Shown here piece after piece: positions 36,748 through 47,390 of a stretch of 64,000 nucleotides of DNA; positions within the stretch are counted from its first letter, which is position 1, and each line of letters starts with the position of its first letter. The DNA is taken from positions 281,665 to 345,664 of the forward strand of contig NZ_PQDH01000006.1 of assembly GCF_002964605.1 (NCBI RefSeq), in the 5' to 3' direction. Position numbers and translations under genes: made by a program. This DNA comes from Vallitalea okinawensis. GTDB lineage: Bacteria; Bacillota; Clostridia; Lachnospirales; PQDH01. The notes under the pieces were generated by a model. That model made no database searches, had not been told where the DNA came from, and worked only from the letters and a program-made list of their open reading frames with translations.

Positions 36748-36768
36748 AGAAAAAATGGAGGTATTATT

Positions 36769-37611
36769 ATGGACATTCGTTACGCATCACACCCTGATGA
36801 TGTAAAATTTTACACAACTGAGGAATTACGTAGAGAGTTCCTCATCCAGAATCTTTTCCAGGAAAATGATGTACATATGGTTTACAGCCATGTGGACCGC
36901 ATCATAACTGCAGGAGCCATGCCAACTACTGAAAAAGTACATCTTGAAAAGAATGTAGATTGTGAGAAAAATTTAGGTGTCAGCTATTTCCTTGAAAGAA
37001 GAGAAATGGGTATTATCAATATTGGAGGTAAAGGTACTGTCGTTGTTGGAGATGAAACATTTGAGTTAGATAATCGTGACGGACTTTATATTGGTATGGG
37101 TAATAAGGGTATCAACTTTACAAGTGAAGATCCTGCAAAGCCAGCAAAATTTTATATAAACTGCGCTCCAGCTCATAAGTCATATCCTAATGTAAAAATC
37201 TCTATTGATGATGCGACACCTTTACATTTAGGATCAGATGAGCAATCTAACAAGAGAACTATTTATCAATACGTACATCCAAATGTACTCAAGAGTTGTC
37301 AACTCTTAATGGGTATGACAATCCTTGAGCCGCAAAATGTTTGGAATACAATGCCTTGCCATACTCACGAAAGACGTATGGAAGTTTATTTCTATTTTGA
37401 TATGGACGATGATAATGTAGTCTTCCACTATATGGGGCAACCACAAGAAACACGTCACATAGTTATGCGCAACGAGGAAGCTGTTATATCACCAAGCTGG
37501 TCTATTCACTCAGGTTGCGGTACGAAAAACTATACCTTCATTTGGGGAATGGTTGGAGAAAATCAAACCTTCACTGACATGGATGGTATTGACATGAAAG
37601 ACTTATTCTAA
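36769..37611 (+). CDS. kduI: 5-keto-4-deoxyuronate isomerase (4-deoxy-L-threo-5-hexosulose-uronate ketol-isomerase)
   Basis: 280 residues, the standard KduI length. It isomerises the keto form of unsaturated uronate released from pectin or glycosaminoglycans to 3-deoxy-D-glycero-2,5-hexodiulosonate. The zinc site is visible: [16 protein letters not shown] supplies two His and the Glu, and WSIHSGCG the third His. The N-terminus ([21 protein letters not shown]) is typical. It is followed 10 bases later by kduD, which uses its product. TGGAGGTATTATT precedes the ATG. Confidence 0.97.
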   Translation: MDIRYASHPDDVKFYTTEELRREFLIQNLFQENDVHMVYSHVDRIITAGAMPTTEKVHLEKNVDCEKNLGVSYFLERREMGIINIGGKGTVVVGDETFELDNRDGLYIGMGNKGINFTSEDPAKPAKFYINCAPAHKSYPNVKISIDDATPLHLGSDEQSNKRTIYQYVHPNVLKSCQLLMGMTILEPQNVWNTMPCHTHERRMEVYFYFDMDDDNVVFHYMGQPQETRHIVMRNEEAVISPSWSIHSGCGTKNYTFIWGMVGENQTFTDMDGIDMKDLF

Positions 37612-37621
37612 AGGAGGCAAT

Positions 37622-38386
37622 ATGATGATATTAGATCAATTTCACTTAGATGGTAAAGTTGCCCTGGTAACAGGTTGTCGAACTGGACTTGGTCAAGGTA
37701 TGGCTTTAGCATTGGCTGAAGCTGGCGCAGATATTGTAGGCGTTGATTACCTTGATGTGGACGATACAAAAGCTAAGGTTGAAGCATTAGGTAAAGAGTT
37801 TCTTGGTATCCAAGCTAATCTTATGACGACAGAATCAAATGCTTCAATCATTCAAGAAGCCATTGATACCTTTGGCCATATTGATATTCTCGTTAACAAT
37901 GCTGGTATTATTCGCCGTGAAGATTCCATCAACTTCACAGAAAAAGACTGGGATGATGTTATGAACATCAATATCAAAAATGTATTCTTCTTAAGTCAAG
38001 CTGTTGCTAAAGAATTTATCAAACAAGGTACTGGTGGCAAAATCATCAATATTGCTTCTATGCTTTCTTTCCAAGGTGGTATACGTGTGCCTTCCTATAC
38101 AGCTAGTAAATCAGCTGTCATGGGTGTAACACGTTTATTAGCCAATGAATGGGCTAAAGAAGGGATTAATGTTAATGCGATTGCACCAGGTTACATGGCT
38201 ACAGATAATACAGCTCCTTTAAGAGCAGATGAAAAAAGAAGTGCTGAAATTCTTGGAAGAATCCCAGCAAATCGTTGGGGATTACCAGAAGATCTAGCAG
38301 GTCCTATTGTCTTCTTAGCATCTAAGGCATCCGATTATGTCAATGGATACACCGTTGCAGTTGATGGTGGTTGGCTAGCTCGTTAA
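37622..38386 (+). CDS. kduD: 2-deoxy-D-gluconate 3-dehydrogenase / 2-keto-3-deoxygluconate-forming SDR
   Basis: 254 residues, a short-chain dehydrogenase with cofactor motif TGCRTGLGQG, NNAG (LVNNAGI), the catalytic Ser in NIASMLSF and YTASK with the Tyr and Lys. It reduces the KduI product to 2-keto-3-deoxygluconate. AAAGGAGGCAAT precedes two adjacent ATGs; either may be used. It forms a two-gene operon with kduI. The later steps (KdgK, KdgA) are not in the window. Confidence 0.94.
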   Translation: MMILDQFHLDGKVALVTGCRTGLGQGMALALAEAGADIVGVDYLDVDDTKAKVEALGKEFLGIQANLMTTESNASIIQEAIDTFGHIDILVNNAGIIRREDSINFTEKDWDDVMNINIKNVFFLSQAVAKEFIKQGTGGKIINIASMLSFQGGIRVPSYTASKSAVMGVTRLLANEWAKEGINVNAIAPGYMATDNTAPLRADEKRSAEILGRIPANRWGLPEDLAGPIVFLASKASDYVNGYTVAVDGGWLAR

Positions 38387-38458
38387 CAATAATAAGGAAT
38401 AGATAAGGGATGTCTAAATGACTTGATTTAGATGATCAGCCGAGATTGAATATATTAG

Positions 38459-38500
38459 TGAGCACCTTAAGTTTTATTTGTAACTCTAAGGTGCTCTTAT
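38459..38500 (+). terminator. Terminator of kduI-kduD
   Basis: GAGCACCTTA and its complement in CTAAGGTGCTC form a stem of about 10 pairs followed by TTATTATTTC; the T-run is modest. Confidence 0.6.
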
Positions 38501-38535
38501 TATTTCTGTGAGATTATTATATATTTCCTATTCTA

Positions 38536-40011
38536 CTATCCATTTACATCATCTAATGGTTTGTACTCATCAGTAATTTTAGGACCATACGGCGCAACTC
38601 TTAATATTGGGTAATGGGATTTATATAAACTATGATCTTCTGTTTTATGAATCATATTCCACATATAAGTACATAGTTCTCTCACTTTGTACTTATATTC
38701 CTTCTTATCAATAAGATTATTTAGCTCATAGGGATCATCATCTAAATTATATAACTCATCAAAGTCAAATCCATTAAATACGTATTTCCATGCTCCACCC
38801 CATACAATTCGTTGTGTTAACCAAATGCGTCCACCATAATATTCAGCAAATCCCATGTGAAAATTCTCTTCATGATATTTATATTCCTTGCATACAGATG
38901 CAAATGATGTAGAATCTGGCACATCTAAAGTGTTGATTCCTGAAAGTTCCAACAACGTCTGCGCTAAATCATGTAATCCGACTCTGGCATTTGTTTTTAT
39001 ACCCTCTTCTATATTAGGTCCTGCCATAATTAAAGGGATATTATATACTTCTTCGTAGGCTCCAATATTTTTACAGTACAATCCATGTGCACCCAGCAAT
39101 TCACCATGATCTGTCGTTAGAACAATAATCGTATTGTCTATTTCACCTTTTTCCTTTACCTTATTTATTAAACGTCCATATTGCTTATCAATTTCAGTTA
39201 CAGACGCATAATAACAGACTCGTGCTAATTTATGATCTTCTTCTGTATAATGTTCAAATACTCTAGCTGCTTTTTTATATATATTAGGTCGTCCTTCAAG
39301 TTTGTCATATATATTATCTGGCAATTCAACATCATTAACATTATACTTGTTAAAAGCATCATTACCACAAACGAAAGGATCATGTGGTTCTTTTATACTA
39401 GCAAAACAACACCAGGGTTTATTAGATCCAGATACTTGATCTAGGAAATCAAGAGCCAGAGATGTTGTAATTCCCATACTTCTTTTATCACTCTCTACCT
39501 CTGTTACCCCATAAAAAATCTGCTTATTATCATATCCGAGGGGGTATTCATGATACTTCACTATACTATAGTCTTGAGAATCATCTTTATTACCACATAT
39601 CTCAGCTTTTTTATTCTTGTATAATTGTGTATCTATCCCACCATTAATTTGCCATCCATACTTTTCTAGATCACAAGATCTTTCAACATGCCATTTCCCA
39701 AAATAACCTGTATGATAACCATTCTTTACTAAGTATTGAGCCCAATGAGGCTTATTATCTCGAATAACAGATTGATCATTATCCACATTGTGGGTAACAC
39801 AAAGTACACCATGATTATGGGGTAATAAACCAGTCATTAGACTTGCTCTGGCAGGTGAACATACAGCATTTGGCGTATATGCTTTTTCAAACGTCATACC
39901 TCTTAATTTGAGCGCATCAAAATTGGGGGTGATGCAAGGGCTATCTTCCTTCAAAACATCTCCTTGTAATTGATCACACATAAGAAATAGAATATTGGGT
40001 CTATTTTTCAT
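38536..40011 (-). CDS. Type I (formylglycine-dependent) sulfatase
   Basis: 491 residues of the alkaline-phosphatase-like sulfatase family. The N-terminal NILFLMCDQLQGD gives metal-binding Asp residues. The key motif NAVCSPARASLMTG contains Cys (C-x-P-x-R) to be converted to formylglycine by an anaerobic maturase. TTDHGELLGAHGLY supplies the other metal ligands. It hydrolyses sulfate esters, probably on a carbohydrate; adjacency to kduI-kduD suggests a sulfated, uronate-containing polysaccharide (inference). No signal peptide is visible, so it would act on imported oligosaccharides. No maturase is in the window. Confidence 0.94.
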   Translation of the reverse strand: MKNRPNILFLMCDQLQGDVLKEDSPCITPNFDALKLRGMTFEKAYTPNAVCSPARASLMTGLLPHNHGVLCVTHNVDNDQSVIRDNKPHWAQYLVKNGYHTGYFGKWHVERSCDLEKYGWQINGGIDTQLYKNKKAEICGNKDDSQDYSIVKYHEYPLGYDNKQIFYGVTEVESDKRSMGITTSLALDFLDQVSGSNKPWCCFASIKEPHDPFVCGNDAFNKYNVNDVELPDNIYDKLEGRPNIYKKAARVFEHYTEEDHKLARVCYYASVTEIDKQYGRLINKVKEKGEIDNTIIVLTTDHGELLGAHGLYCKNIGAYEEVYNIPLIMAGPNIEEGIKTNARVGLHDLAQTLLELSGINTLDVPDSTSFASVCKEYKYHEENFHMGFAEYYGGRIWLTQRIVWGGAWKYVFNGFDFDELYNLDDDPYELNNLIDKKEYKYKVRELCTYMWNMIHKTEDHSLYKSHYPILRVAPYGPKITDEYKPLDDVNG

Positions 40012-40271
40012 TATTACGCCCTCCTTCCTAGATATTATAGGCTATAAAAAATTGAAATTCTAATCATTTACTATTTTATATGTCTATTTTTATACATTTA
40101 CTATTATAAAAATTATTTAATTTGGAGTATGAACTTGCCAACATATAATGTATTTGATATGATAAAGTATCCAGCTTTCATGCACTCATTACCACTGTAT
40201 GATTCATGGAATTGAATCCGTCCGTGACTCAAGCTATATATTATTTACTATAATTTATTTGGGTGAGAATT

Positions 40272-41147
40272 TTGAAATATAATTTACCGCTTATTAAACG
40301 TAATGATTATGAATTTAAAATATCTAATATGGATGCACCTAAAAAAACAAGTGATATGACCTTTGTACATTATCATAATAGTTATGAGATATACTATCTT
40401 TTCGAAGGAAAACGCTCTTTTTTTGTTAAGGACAGAACATATCTGCTTAAGAAAGGTGATTTAATATTCATAAACAAAAATATCATTCATAGGACATTAA
40501 AAGTTGAACAAGCAACTCATAAGAGAATAATGATAGAATTTAAAGAACAACTGGTAGATAAATTTAAAGATGCCATACATGATGTTAATATCTTAAATCT
40601 TATATGTGAAGACTACAACCTCATTCAATTAGATTATAAAAAACAAATTTATTTGGATTATCTTTTTAATCGAATGATTAATGAAGAACAAGAACAATTT
40701 ATAGGTTATGAAAGTACTTTAAAATTACTACTTATAGAATTACTTATTTTTATCCATAGAAACGCATCAATGGATTTAAAATCTAATATACAGCATCCAA
40801 CTACATTACATCATAAAGTTTCTGATATAGTAAAGTATATTAATATGAACTTCGGTAAGAATATTCATTTGTATAATCTCTCAGAACTTTACTTCATTAG
40901 CCCCAATTATTTAAGTAGAATATTTCGAGAAGCAACAGGCTTTACCTTTACAGAATATCTTAATCATGTAAGGATTAATGAAGCGCAAAAATTACTTTTA
41001 GAATCACACTTAAACATTACTCATATCAGTGAATGTGTAGGCTATCAGAATATAACACATTTCGGACGTGTTTTTAAAAGTATGACAGGTTTATCCCCTT
41101 TAAAATACCGTAAATTATTTCAAAATGAGCTGAAACAAGAAAAGTGA
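40272..41147 (+). CDS. AraC family regulator divergent from the sulfatase gene
   Basis: 291 residues from TTG at 40272 (GGGTGAG directly upstream); a GTG at 40263 lies inside that ribosome site. The N-terminal cupin (VHYHNSYEIYYLFEGKRSFF) probably binds a sugar signal; the C-terminal double helix-turn-helix is clear (LYNLSELYFISPNYLSRIFR and ITHISECVGYQNITHFGRVF). It is transcribed divergently from the sulfatase across a 260-base gap and likely activates that gene. Confidence 0.92.
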   Translation: MKYNLPLIKRNDYEFKISNMDAPKKTSDMTFVHYHNSYEIYYLFEGKRSFFVKDRTYLLKKGDLIFINKNIIHRTLKVEQATHKRIMIEFKEQLVDKFKDAIHDVNILNLICEDYNLIQLDYKKQIYLDYLFNRMINEEQEQFIGYESTLKLLLIELLIFIHRNASMDLKSNIQHPTTLHHKVSDIVKYINMNFGKNIHLYNLSELYFISPNYLSRIFREATGFTFTEYLNHVRINEAQKLLLESHLNITHISECVGYQNITHFGRVFKSMTGLSPLKYRKLFQNELKQEK

Positions 41148-41211
41148 CTATCATCGCTTCAAGTATGTGAAAAAAGTATGGTCCCTTCTCAACAGACTAT
41201 AGTCTATAACT

Positions 41212-41241
41212 AAAATGGCTCCTATAGGATATAGGAACCAT
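41212..41241 (-). terminator. Terminator of pyk
   Basis: ATGGTTCCTATA/TATAGGAGCCAT pairs fully as minus-strand RNA (one G-U) with a 3-base loop and TTTTAG after it. The plus strand has a mismatch, so it belongs to pyk. Confidence 0.65.
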
Positions 41242-41281
41242 GTATTAGTAACAATCTATATTAACTTTGCTAAAACATCTC

Positions 41282-43039
41282 TTACATTTTACCTGTAAAA
41301 ATAAGACCTCTTTTCGCATCTAAAGATACGATTTGTCCATCTCTTAATACTTCTGTTGCGTTTTCAACAGCCGCTAATACAGGCACGTTATATTTTAAAG
41401 CTGTTTGGATAATCTCTTTACAAATATTAGCTTCTTCTTCTTCAAAGATTAACCCTGATGCGGTATGGATGAAAGGAACAATGTTTTCACCGGCTTCTTT
41501 AACAACGATGATTTCATCAGTCTCAAGCTTTGTCTCTAAATCGCTTACCTTCTCTGCTACACACAATTTTGAAGTGACAGAGCGATTACCGATTCCTTTC
41601 CCTTTGAGATAGATTTCTCCAACAGTATAAATGGACATCATGTTTGTTGAACCTGACATGCCGACTGGTACTCCAGCTGTTGCGACAACAACATCACCAT
41701 TCTCTAAGTAACCTTTTTCTGTAGCAATTGCCATAGCATCCTTAAATAAGTCTGTTGTATTGTCTGCTACATCAAGTAAGACTGGTGTCACGCCCCAAAC
41801 AATATTTAGTCGACGCGCAATTTTTTCAGATACAGTTGCTGCTATAATAGGTACTTTAGGTCTGAATTTTGATACCATTCTAGCTGTATAGCCAGAAGTT
41901 GTCGTTGTAATAATAGCTCTTGCATCTAAACTTGTTGCCGTTGTACAAGTAGAATAACTAACAGAATTCGTAATACTAATACTCTTATTGAATAGCTTTC
42001 TCTTTTCTTTGAAGAAACGATCTGCATACTCAGCTTCTGTTGTTTTCGCAATAGAAACCATTGTTCTTAGAGCGTCTATTGGGTAATCACCAGCTGCAGT
42101 TTCACCTGAAAGCATGATGGCATCTGTACCATCAATAATAGCATTAGCGACATCAGTAGATTCAGCACGAGTTGGTCTTGGATTTCTAATCATAGAATCT
42201 AACATTTGCGTCGCAGTAACAACTGCTTTTCCAGCTTTATTACATTTCTCAATGATTCTTTTTTGATAAATAGGAATCATTTCTGGCTCTGTTTCAACAC
42301 CTAAGTCTCCACGAGCAACCATAATAGCATCAGCTGCTTCTATGATATCATCGATATTATCAATACCTTCTTGGTTTTCGATCTTAGCAATGATTGGTGT
42401 ATTAACAGCATCAAGCTTGTCTAATAACTTTCTAATTTGAAGAACGTCATCAGCTTTACGGATAAAGGATGCCGCAATAAAGTCTACACCACTTTTAATA
42501 CCAAACTCGATATCACTACGATCCTTATCAGTAAGAGCAGGTAAGTTTAATTTAACTCCTGGCACATTTACACCTTTTTTGTTACCGACAAAACCATTGT
42601 TCTTAACGAGACATTCAACGTCTGTATCGTTAGTTGAAATAACTTCTAACTCTACTAAGCCATCATCAATTAAGATACGATCACCTGGTTCAACATCTTT
42701 TGCAAGATGATCAAAGGTCATGCTGCATCCTGTTTCATCGCCATCAATATCTCTTGAGGTTAAAGTAAACTTCTGTCCTACTTTAACTTGTACTTTACCT
42801 TCTTTAAAAGTCTTAAGACGAATCTCAGGACCTTTTGTATCAAGAAGCATTGCAACTGGAATACTTAATTCTTCTCTTAACTCCTTAATAAGTTTAATAC
42901 GGTTACCTTGTTCATCATGATCACCATGTGAGAAGTTTAATCTGGCAATATTCATGCCGTTTAAGATTAATTGTCTTAACATGTCTTTGGACTCTGAAAC
43001 AGGCCCAATGGTACAAATAATTTTTGTCTTTCTCATCAT
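41282..43039 (-). CDS. pyk: Pyruvate kinase with C-terminal PEP-utiliser-like domain
   Basis: 585 residues, longer than the 470-residue minimal enzyme because of an extra C-terminal domain (about 475-585) of the kind found in Bacillus and clostridia. Catalytic signatures: MRKTKIICTIGP, ARLNFSHGDHDEQ, PIIAKIENQEGIDNID with the active Lys, and MVARGDLGVE. It makes ATP and pyruvate from phosphoenolpyruvate. The C-terminal part contains EKVSDLETKLETDEIIVVKE and ASGLIFEEEEANICK. Two adjacent ATGs are possible starts, the second having better spacing. Confidence 0.96.
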   Translation of the reverse strand: MMRKTKIICTIGPVSESKDMLRQLILNGMNIARLNFSHGDHDEQGNRIKLIKELREELSIPVAMLLDTKGPEIRLKTFKEGKVQVKVGQKFTLTSRDIDGDETGCSMTFDHLAKDVEPGDRILIDDGLVELEVISTNDTDVECLVKNNGFVGNKKGVNVPGVKLNLPALTDKDRSDIEFGIKSGVDFIAASFIRKADDVLQIRKLLDKLDAVNTPIIAKIENQEGIDNIDDIIEAADAIMVARGDLGVETEPEMIPIYQKRIIEKCNKAGKAVVTATQMLDSMIRNPRPTRAESTDVANAIIDGTDAIMLSGETAAGDYPIDALRTMVSIAKTTEAEYADRFFKEKRKLFNKSISITNSVSYSTCTTATSLDARAIITTTTSGYTARMVSKFRPKVPIIAATVSEKIARRLNIVWGVTPVLLDVADNTTDLFKDAMAIATEKGYLENGDVVVATAGVPVGMSGSTNMMSIYTVGEIYLKGKGIGNRSVTSKLCVAEKVSDLETKLETDEIIVVKEAGENIVPFIHTASGLIFEEEEANICKEIIQTALKYNVPVLAAVENATEVLRDGQIVSLDAKRGLIFTGKM

Positions 43040-43545
43040 ACCCTACCACATCTTTCTATCGTAATTATTCATATTTAGCAAAATTACTCCCACTATATTA
43101 TATAACAAAAAACCGATTATCTATATTATTAATTTATACAAAAATAAATATGCATAAAGTCGATTTATTGTCGCACATGCCGATAATTGAGTCCTATTTA
43201 TCCAATTTGTTATCCATTTTCTATTTTAAGTTCAACTTTCATGGATTTTATCTATATATTCACTTAGCTAGATATACTATTTTTTATGAGTTCAATTGAC
43301 TAGCTATAATTTTATCGCTAAGATAATTATGGAAATTTATATATTTGATTTAAATTCTCGTGACACATATAATGATATCGTTTATTATATATGATTGATA
43401 AAATGATAAGAAACTATTCTGAATGAATTGATTTAATTGCTTTCGTCATCAACATAGATAAGTTTAATTTAAAATAATGACCATAAGTTTAATCATTATT
43501 TGGTACGATTCAACGTGTTAAATGTTAAATTCAATATACATAGAT
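43040..43545. other. Long intergenic region without a supported gene
   Basis: About 500 very AT-rich bases. Open frames exist (for example 43024-43299 on the plus strand) but lack ribosome sites and look like chance. I see no tRNA, strong hairpin or repeat. It includes the pyk upstream region. Confidence 0.5.
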
Positions 43546-43572
43546 AAAAGTTAGCTAAAAAGCTAACTTTTA
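43546..43572 (-). terminator. Terminator after the DUF1858 gene
   Basis: AAAAGTTAGC/GCTAACTTTT hairpin with T-rich ends, 4 bases after the stop codon; nearly symmetric, so it could act on both strands. Confidence 0.75.
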
Positions 43573-43575
43573 ATT

Positions 43576-43782
43576 CTATAATGAAGCTAAATAATCATTA
43601 AGTTTTTTAACAAGTACATCTACTTCCATGCCATGTACCATGCATGCTTCTTCAAGAGTTTCGCCTCTAGAAGATGGACAACCAACACAGTGCATACCAG
43701 ATTCCATAAGAATAGGTACTGTACCTTGATCAACCATGATAATATCATTAATAATCATGTCTTTCGTAATTTTCGCTGCCAT
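43576..43782 (-). CDS. DUF1858 domain protein
   Basis: 68 residues with the DUF1858 pattern: TKDMIINDIIMVDQGTVPIL, then GMHCVGCPSSRGETLEEACM. The CxxC pair (HCVGC) plus a third Cys are typical and suggest metal or redox binding. Such domains often occur alone or fused to hybrid-cluster and redox proteins. TAAGGAGGTATATCA precedes the ATG. It is monocistronic; the function is unknown. Confidence 0.9.
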   Translation of the reverse strand: MAAKITKDMIINDIIMVDQGTVPILMESGMHCVGCPSSRGETLEEACMVHGMEVDVLVKKLNDYLASL

Positions 43783-44056
43783 TGATATACCTCCTTATAT
43801 AAGATGGTTTCTATTATAATTATGTCAATAATAATAGTATCCCCCATATAATCATTTTTTTAATCATTGAGTTTTCTATTATCATATAAACACAAACAAT
43901 AAACAAAGCATACATTGCAAAGCCCATTGTCCTGTCATTATTATATTACAAGAATTTAGATTTTACAACTATATATCTTGAACTTAATCAATTCTAAATT
44001 CTTCAATATAATTGAATTTACTGCCATAACTGAAATTCATTATTTAACCTTAATAA

Positions 44057-44788
44057 TTAGGTCCATTGTCTCTTATATAAATCAACGTGGTACTTATATA
44101 AATCTGAGCGATAATAGGAATCTTCATAAAACAACTTCATATTTTGTGCTGAGTAGTTAATACCACTAACTTTTAATAAAGGTACACGTTTATCAACACC
44201 AAATATTTTCATTTGAAATTTATCAGAAATACATGCATCAATTTCACAGGAGATGGTATCAATCGTAAAACCATACTCGCTTTCTAATAACCCATACATA
44301 GATTGGCTCATATCGTATTTCTCTAATCCTGGACAATATAATTTAGGTAGGTAAACCGTTTCTAATGCAACAGGAATATCATCTGCTTTTCTTAAACGCT
44401 TAATTTTATAAAGCACCTCATTATCATTTAAGTCTAACTTTTGATTAATTTCCTTAATATTAAAGACGGTATTAAACTCTAATATTTCTGTAGATGGTTG
44501 ATGCCCTTTTTCAATAAGGGTCTGAGTAAAACTTTTTAAGTTATGTTGAAAAAATTGGGGCGAAGCTACAAACGTCCCTCTGCCTTGTTCACGATAAAGT
44601 TTTCCTTCATTAACTAACTCATTTACTGCTTGTCGTACAGTCATTCTACTTGCGCCAAAGTCTTCACTCAGCTTTCGTTCTGATGGGATACGATCACCTG
44701 ATTTATAAAAACCTTCATTTATTTTTTCAGATATAGCTCTCTTTATTTGTACATAGATTGGGTCTTGACTAAATTTATTAATATACAA
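44057..44788 (-). CDS. GntR/HutC family regulator, possible controller of pflBA
   Basis: 243 residues from TTG (GGGGGAATAAT upstream). The N-terminal winged helix has RIPSERKLSEDFGASRMTVR followed by QAVNELVNEGKLY, and the C-terminus is a UTRA ligand domain (LYKIKRLRKADDIPVALETV). HutC-type members sense phosphosugars or other small metabolites. It is divergent from pflB, and the shared gap contains TGTATACA (45056-45063), a palindrome of the GT-TA-AC type used by this subfamily. The link to pfl is inferred. Confidence 0.9.
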   Translation of the reverse strand: MYINKFSQDPIYVQIKRAISEKINEGFYKSGDRIPSERKLSEDFGASRMTVRQAVNELVNEGKLYREQGRGTFVASPQFFQHNLKSFTQTLIEKGHQPSTEILEFNTVFNIKEINQKLDLNDNEVLYKIKRLRKADDIPVALETVYLPKLYCPGLEKYDMSQSMYGLLESEYGFTIDTISCEIDACISDKFQMKIFGVDKRVPLLKVSGINYSAQNMKLFYEDSYYRSDLYKYHVDLYKRQWT

Positions 44789-45002
44789 ATTATTCCCCCT
44801 CTCTACCTATTTTATTTTTCAAAGTAAACTCATGTTTTCAATACCTTTGTATGCAAAAACATTTAACTTATTCTATTTTAACACTTACATTCTGAATCTT
44901 CAACCATCATAAGTCTTCCTAATAAACATCATTACTAATATTAATTAGACATTTATTTTTTTTGGTATATAATTAATTTAAGAATTATTATCAAAAAATA
45001 AC

Positions 45003-45063
45003 TTGACTCCTCTTATTGCAAATGATATTATATAGGTGTATTGAATATTGTATCCTGTATACA
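45003..45063 (+). promoter_or_regulatory. Promoter of pflB and candidate GntR operator
   Basis: TTGACT (45003-45008), 17-base spacer, TATTAT (45026-45031), then TGTATACA at 45056-45063 downstream of the expected start point, a good roadblock position for the divergent GntR-type protein. The pflB start is 102 bases further on. Confidence 0.6.
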
Positions 45064-45164
45064 TATAATCAATCGCTTATATGTTGAATAATTTATTTGC
45101 TTCTTTTCAATATTAACTGTATAGAGAGAAGTAATTGATAAAGATTTGAATAGGAGGTATCATC

Positions 45165-47390
45165 ATGGAAGCTTGGAATAGATTTAAAAAAGGTAAATGG
45201 ATTGATACAATTAATGTAAGAAATTTTATCCAGTTAAACTATACACCTTATGAGGGTGATGACTCTTTCTTAGAAGGTGCAACTGCTAACACAAATAAGC
45301 TTTGGGAAAAAGTATCTGAACTTATGAAAATTGAACGAGACAAAGGTATTCTGGATGTTGAAACTAAGACTCCTTCAAGTGTAACCTCTCATGGTCCTGG
45401 ATATGTAGATAAGAATATGGAACTCATTGTAGGGTTCCAAACAGATCAACCTTTAAAAAGAGGTATAATGCCAAATGGTGGTATTCGAGTTGTAAGAAAT
45501 GCCCTTAATGCATATGGCTATGAACTAGATACTCAAACTAATGAAACTTTTACAAAATACCGTAAAACTCACAATGATGGCGTTTTTGATGCTTATACTG
45601 AAGATATGCGTAAAGCACGTCACTCCGGTATAATCACAGGTCTTCCTGACGCTTATGGTCGTGGTCGTATCATAGGTGATTATAGACGAGTAGCTTTATA
45701 CGGCACTGATCGTCTAATTGATGAAAAACAAAAAGAGAAAAAACAATTAGAGATGGATTACATGAACGAAAGTGTTATTCGTTTACGTGAAGAAATTTCT
45801 GAACAGATTAAAGCATTAAAACAGTTAGCTGAAATGGCTGCTGGTTACGGACTTGATATTACAAAGCCAGCTACAAATGCAAAAGAAGCTATCCAATGGA
45901 CATATTTTGGTTATTTAGGTGCTATTAAAGAGCAAGATGGTGCGGCAATGTCACTTGGTCGTGTTTCATCTTTCTTAGATATTTATATTGAAAGAGATCT
46001 TAAGAATGGTGTTATCACTGAAGTCGATGCTCAAGAGTTAATTGATCAATTCGTTATGAAATTACGTATGGTGCGTTTCTTAAGAACACCTTCATATAAC
46101 GACCTATTTTCAGGAGATCCAACTTGGGTAACTGAGTGTATCGGTGGTATGGGTATCGATGGTCGTCCATTGGTAACAAAAAATAGTTTCAGAGTTCTTC
46201 ATACACTCTATACATTAGGTCCTGCTCCAGAACCTAACTTAACAGTATTATGGTCAGAAAAACTCCCTGAAAACTTCAAACATTTTTGTACTCAAGTTTC
46301 TATTGACACAAGCTCTATTCAATATGAGAATGATGATTTAATGCGTACAGAATATGGTGATGATTACGGTATAGCTTGTTGTGTATCAGCAATGAAAATT
46401 GGTAAGCAACTACAATTCTTTGGTGCACGTGCTAACTTAGCAAAAGCTTTACTATATTCTATCAATGGTGGTAAAGATGAAAAAACAGGTGAGCAAATTG
46501 GACCATTATACGCACCTGTTACAAGTGAAATTCTTGATTATGATGAGGTTCTTGTAAAGTTTGACCAAGTTCTTGATTGGTTATCACACCTCTACATTAA
46601 TACATTAAATATCATTCACTATATGCATGATAAATATTGTTATGAAAAGTTACAAATGGCTTTACATGATAAAGATATCTTAAGAACATCCGCATGTGGT
46701 ATTGCAGGTCTATCTGTAGTAGCTGATGCTTTATCAGCTATTAAGCATGCCAAGGTTAAAGCGATACGTAATGAAGATGGTTTAGTAGTTGATTATGCCA
46801 TTGAAGGTGAATATCCTGCTTATGGTAATAACGATGATCGTGTTGATGATATTGCCTGTGATATTGTGCAAAGATTCATGAACAAGTTAAGAAAACACAA
46901 GACTTATAGAGATTCCATCCCTACAATGTCTATATTAACCATTACATCTAACGTGGTGTATGGTAAAAAGACTGGAAGCACACCTGATGGACGTAAAGCT
47001 GGTGAACCTTTTGCACCAGGTGCTAATCCAATGCATGGTCGTGATAAAAAAGGCGCTATAGCTTCAATGGCTTCTGTTGCTAAATTACCTTATGATGATT
47101 CTGAAGACGGTATCTCTTATACATTCTCAATCGTACCTAATGCCTTAGGTAAAGATAAAGATGAGCGTGTTAATAACTTGAGTGGTATGTTAGATGCATA
47201 CTTCCATGATGAAGGACACCATATTAATGTTAACGTCTTTGATCGTGAGACATTATTAGATGCAATGGATCATCCAGAAAAATACCCACAATTAACTATC
47301 CGTGTGTCTGGCTATGCTGTTAACTTTATCAAATTAACCCGCGAACAGCAATTAGATGTTATTAACCGTACTTTCCATGAAAGAGCATAA
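45165..47390 (+). CDS. pflB: Formate C-acetyltransferase (pyruvate formate-lyase)
   Basis: 741 residues. It splits pyruvate with CoA into acetyl-CoA and formate by a glycyl radical mechanism. The adjacent catalytic Cys pair is in [13 protein letters not shown], and the radical Gly is in [11 protein letters not shown] near the C-terminus. [22 protein letters not shown] is also characteristic of true PFL rather than diol dehydratase relatives. AGGAGGTATCATC precedes the ATG. The activase gene follows after 124 bases; the gap includes a weak AAAGGAGA/TCTCCTTT hairpin. Confidence 0.97.
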   Translation: MEAWNRFKKGKWIDTINVRNFIQLNYTPYEGDDSFLEGATANTNKLWEKVSELMKIERDKGILDVETKTPSSVTSHGPGYVDKNMELIVGFQTDQPLKRGIMPNGGIRVVRNALNAYGYELDTQTNETFTKYRKTHNDGVFDAYTEDMRKARHSGIITGLPDAYGRGRIIGDYRRVALYGTDRLIDEKQKEKKQLEMDYMNESVIRLREEISEQIKALKQLAEMAAGYGLDITKPATNAKEAIQWTYFGYLGAIKEQDGAAMSLGRVSSFLDIYIERDLKNGVITEVDAQELIDQFVMKLRMVRFLRTPSYNDLFSGDPTWVTECIGGMGIDGRPLVTKNSFRVLHTLYTLGPAPEPNLTVLWSEKLPENFKHFCTQVSIDTSSIQYENDDLMRTEYGDDYGIACCVSAMKIGKQLQFFGARANLAKALLYSINGGKDEKTGEQIGPLYAPVTSEILDYDEVLVKFDQVLDWLSHLYINTLNIIHYMHDKYCYEKLQMALHDKDILRTSACGIAGLSVVADALSAIKHAKVKAIRNEDGLVVDYAIEGEYPAYGNNDDRVDDIACDIVQRFMNKLRKHKTYRDSIPTMSILTITSNVVYGKKTGSTPDGRKAGEPFAPGANPMHGRDKKGAIASMASVAKLPYDDSEDGISYTFSIVPNALGKDKDERVNNLSGMLDAYFHDEGHHINVNVFDRETLLDAMDHPEKYPQLTIRVSGYAVNFIKLTREQQLDVINRTFHERA

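Noticed and set aside
43024..43299. 91-codon open frame on the plus strand in the pyk upstream gap
   Set aside because: It overlaps the start of pyk on the other strand, has no ribosome site and its predicted protein is a random mix of Tyr, Ile, Leu and Phe, typical of AT-rich non-coding DNA.
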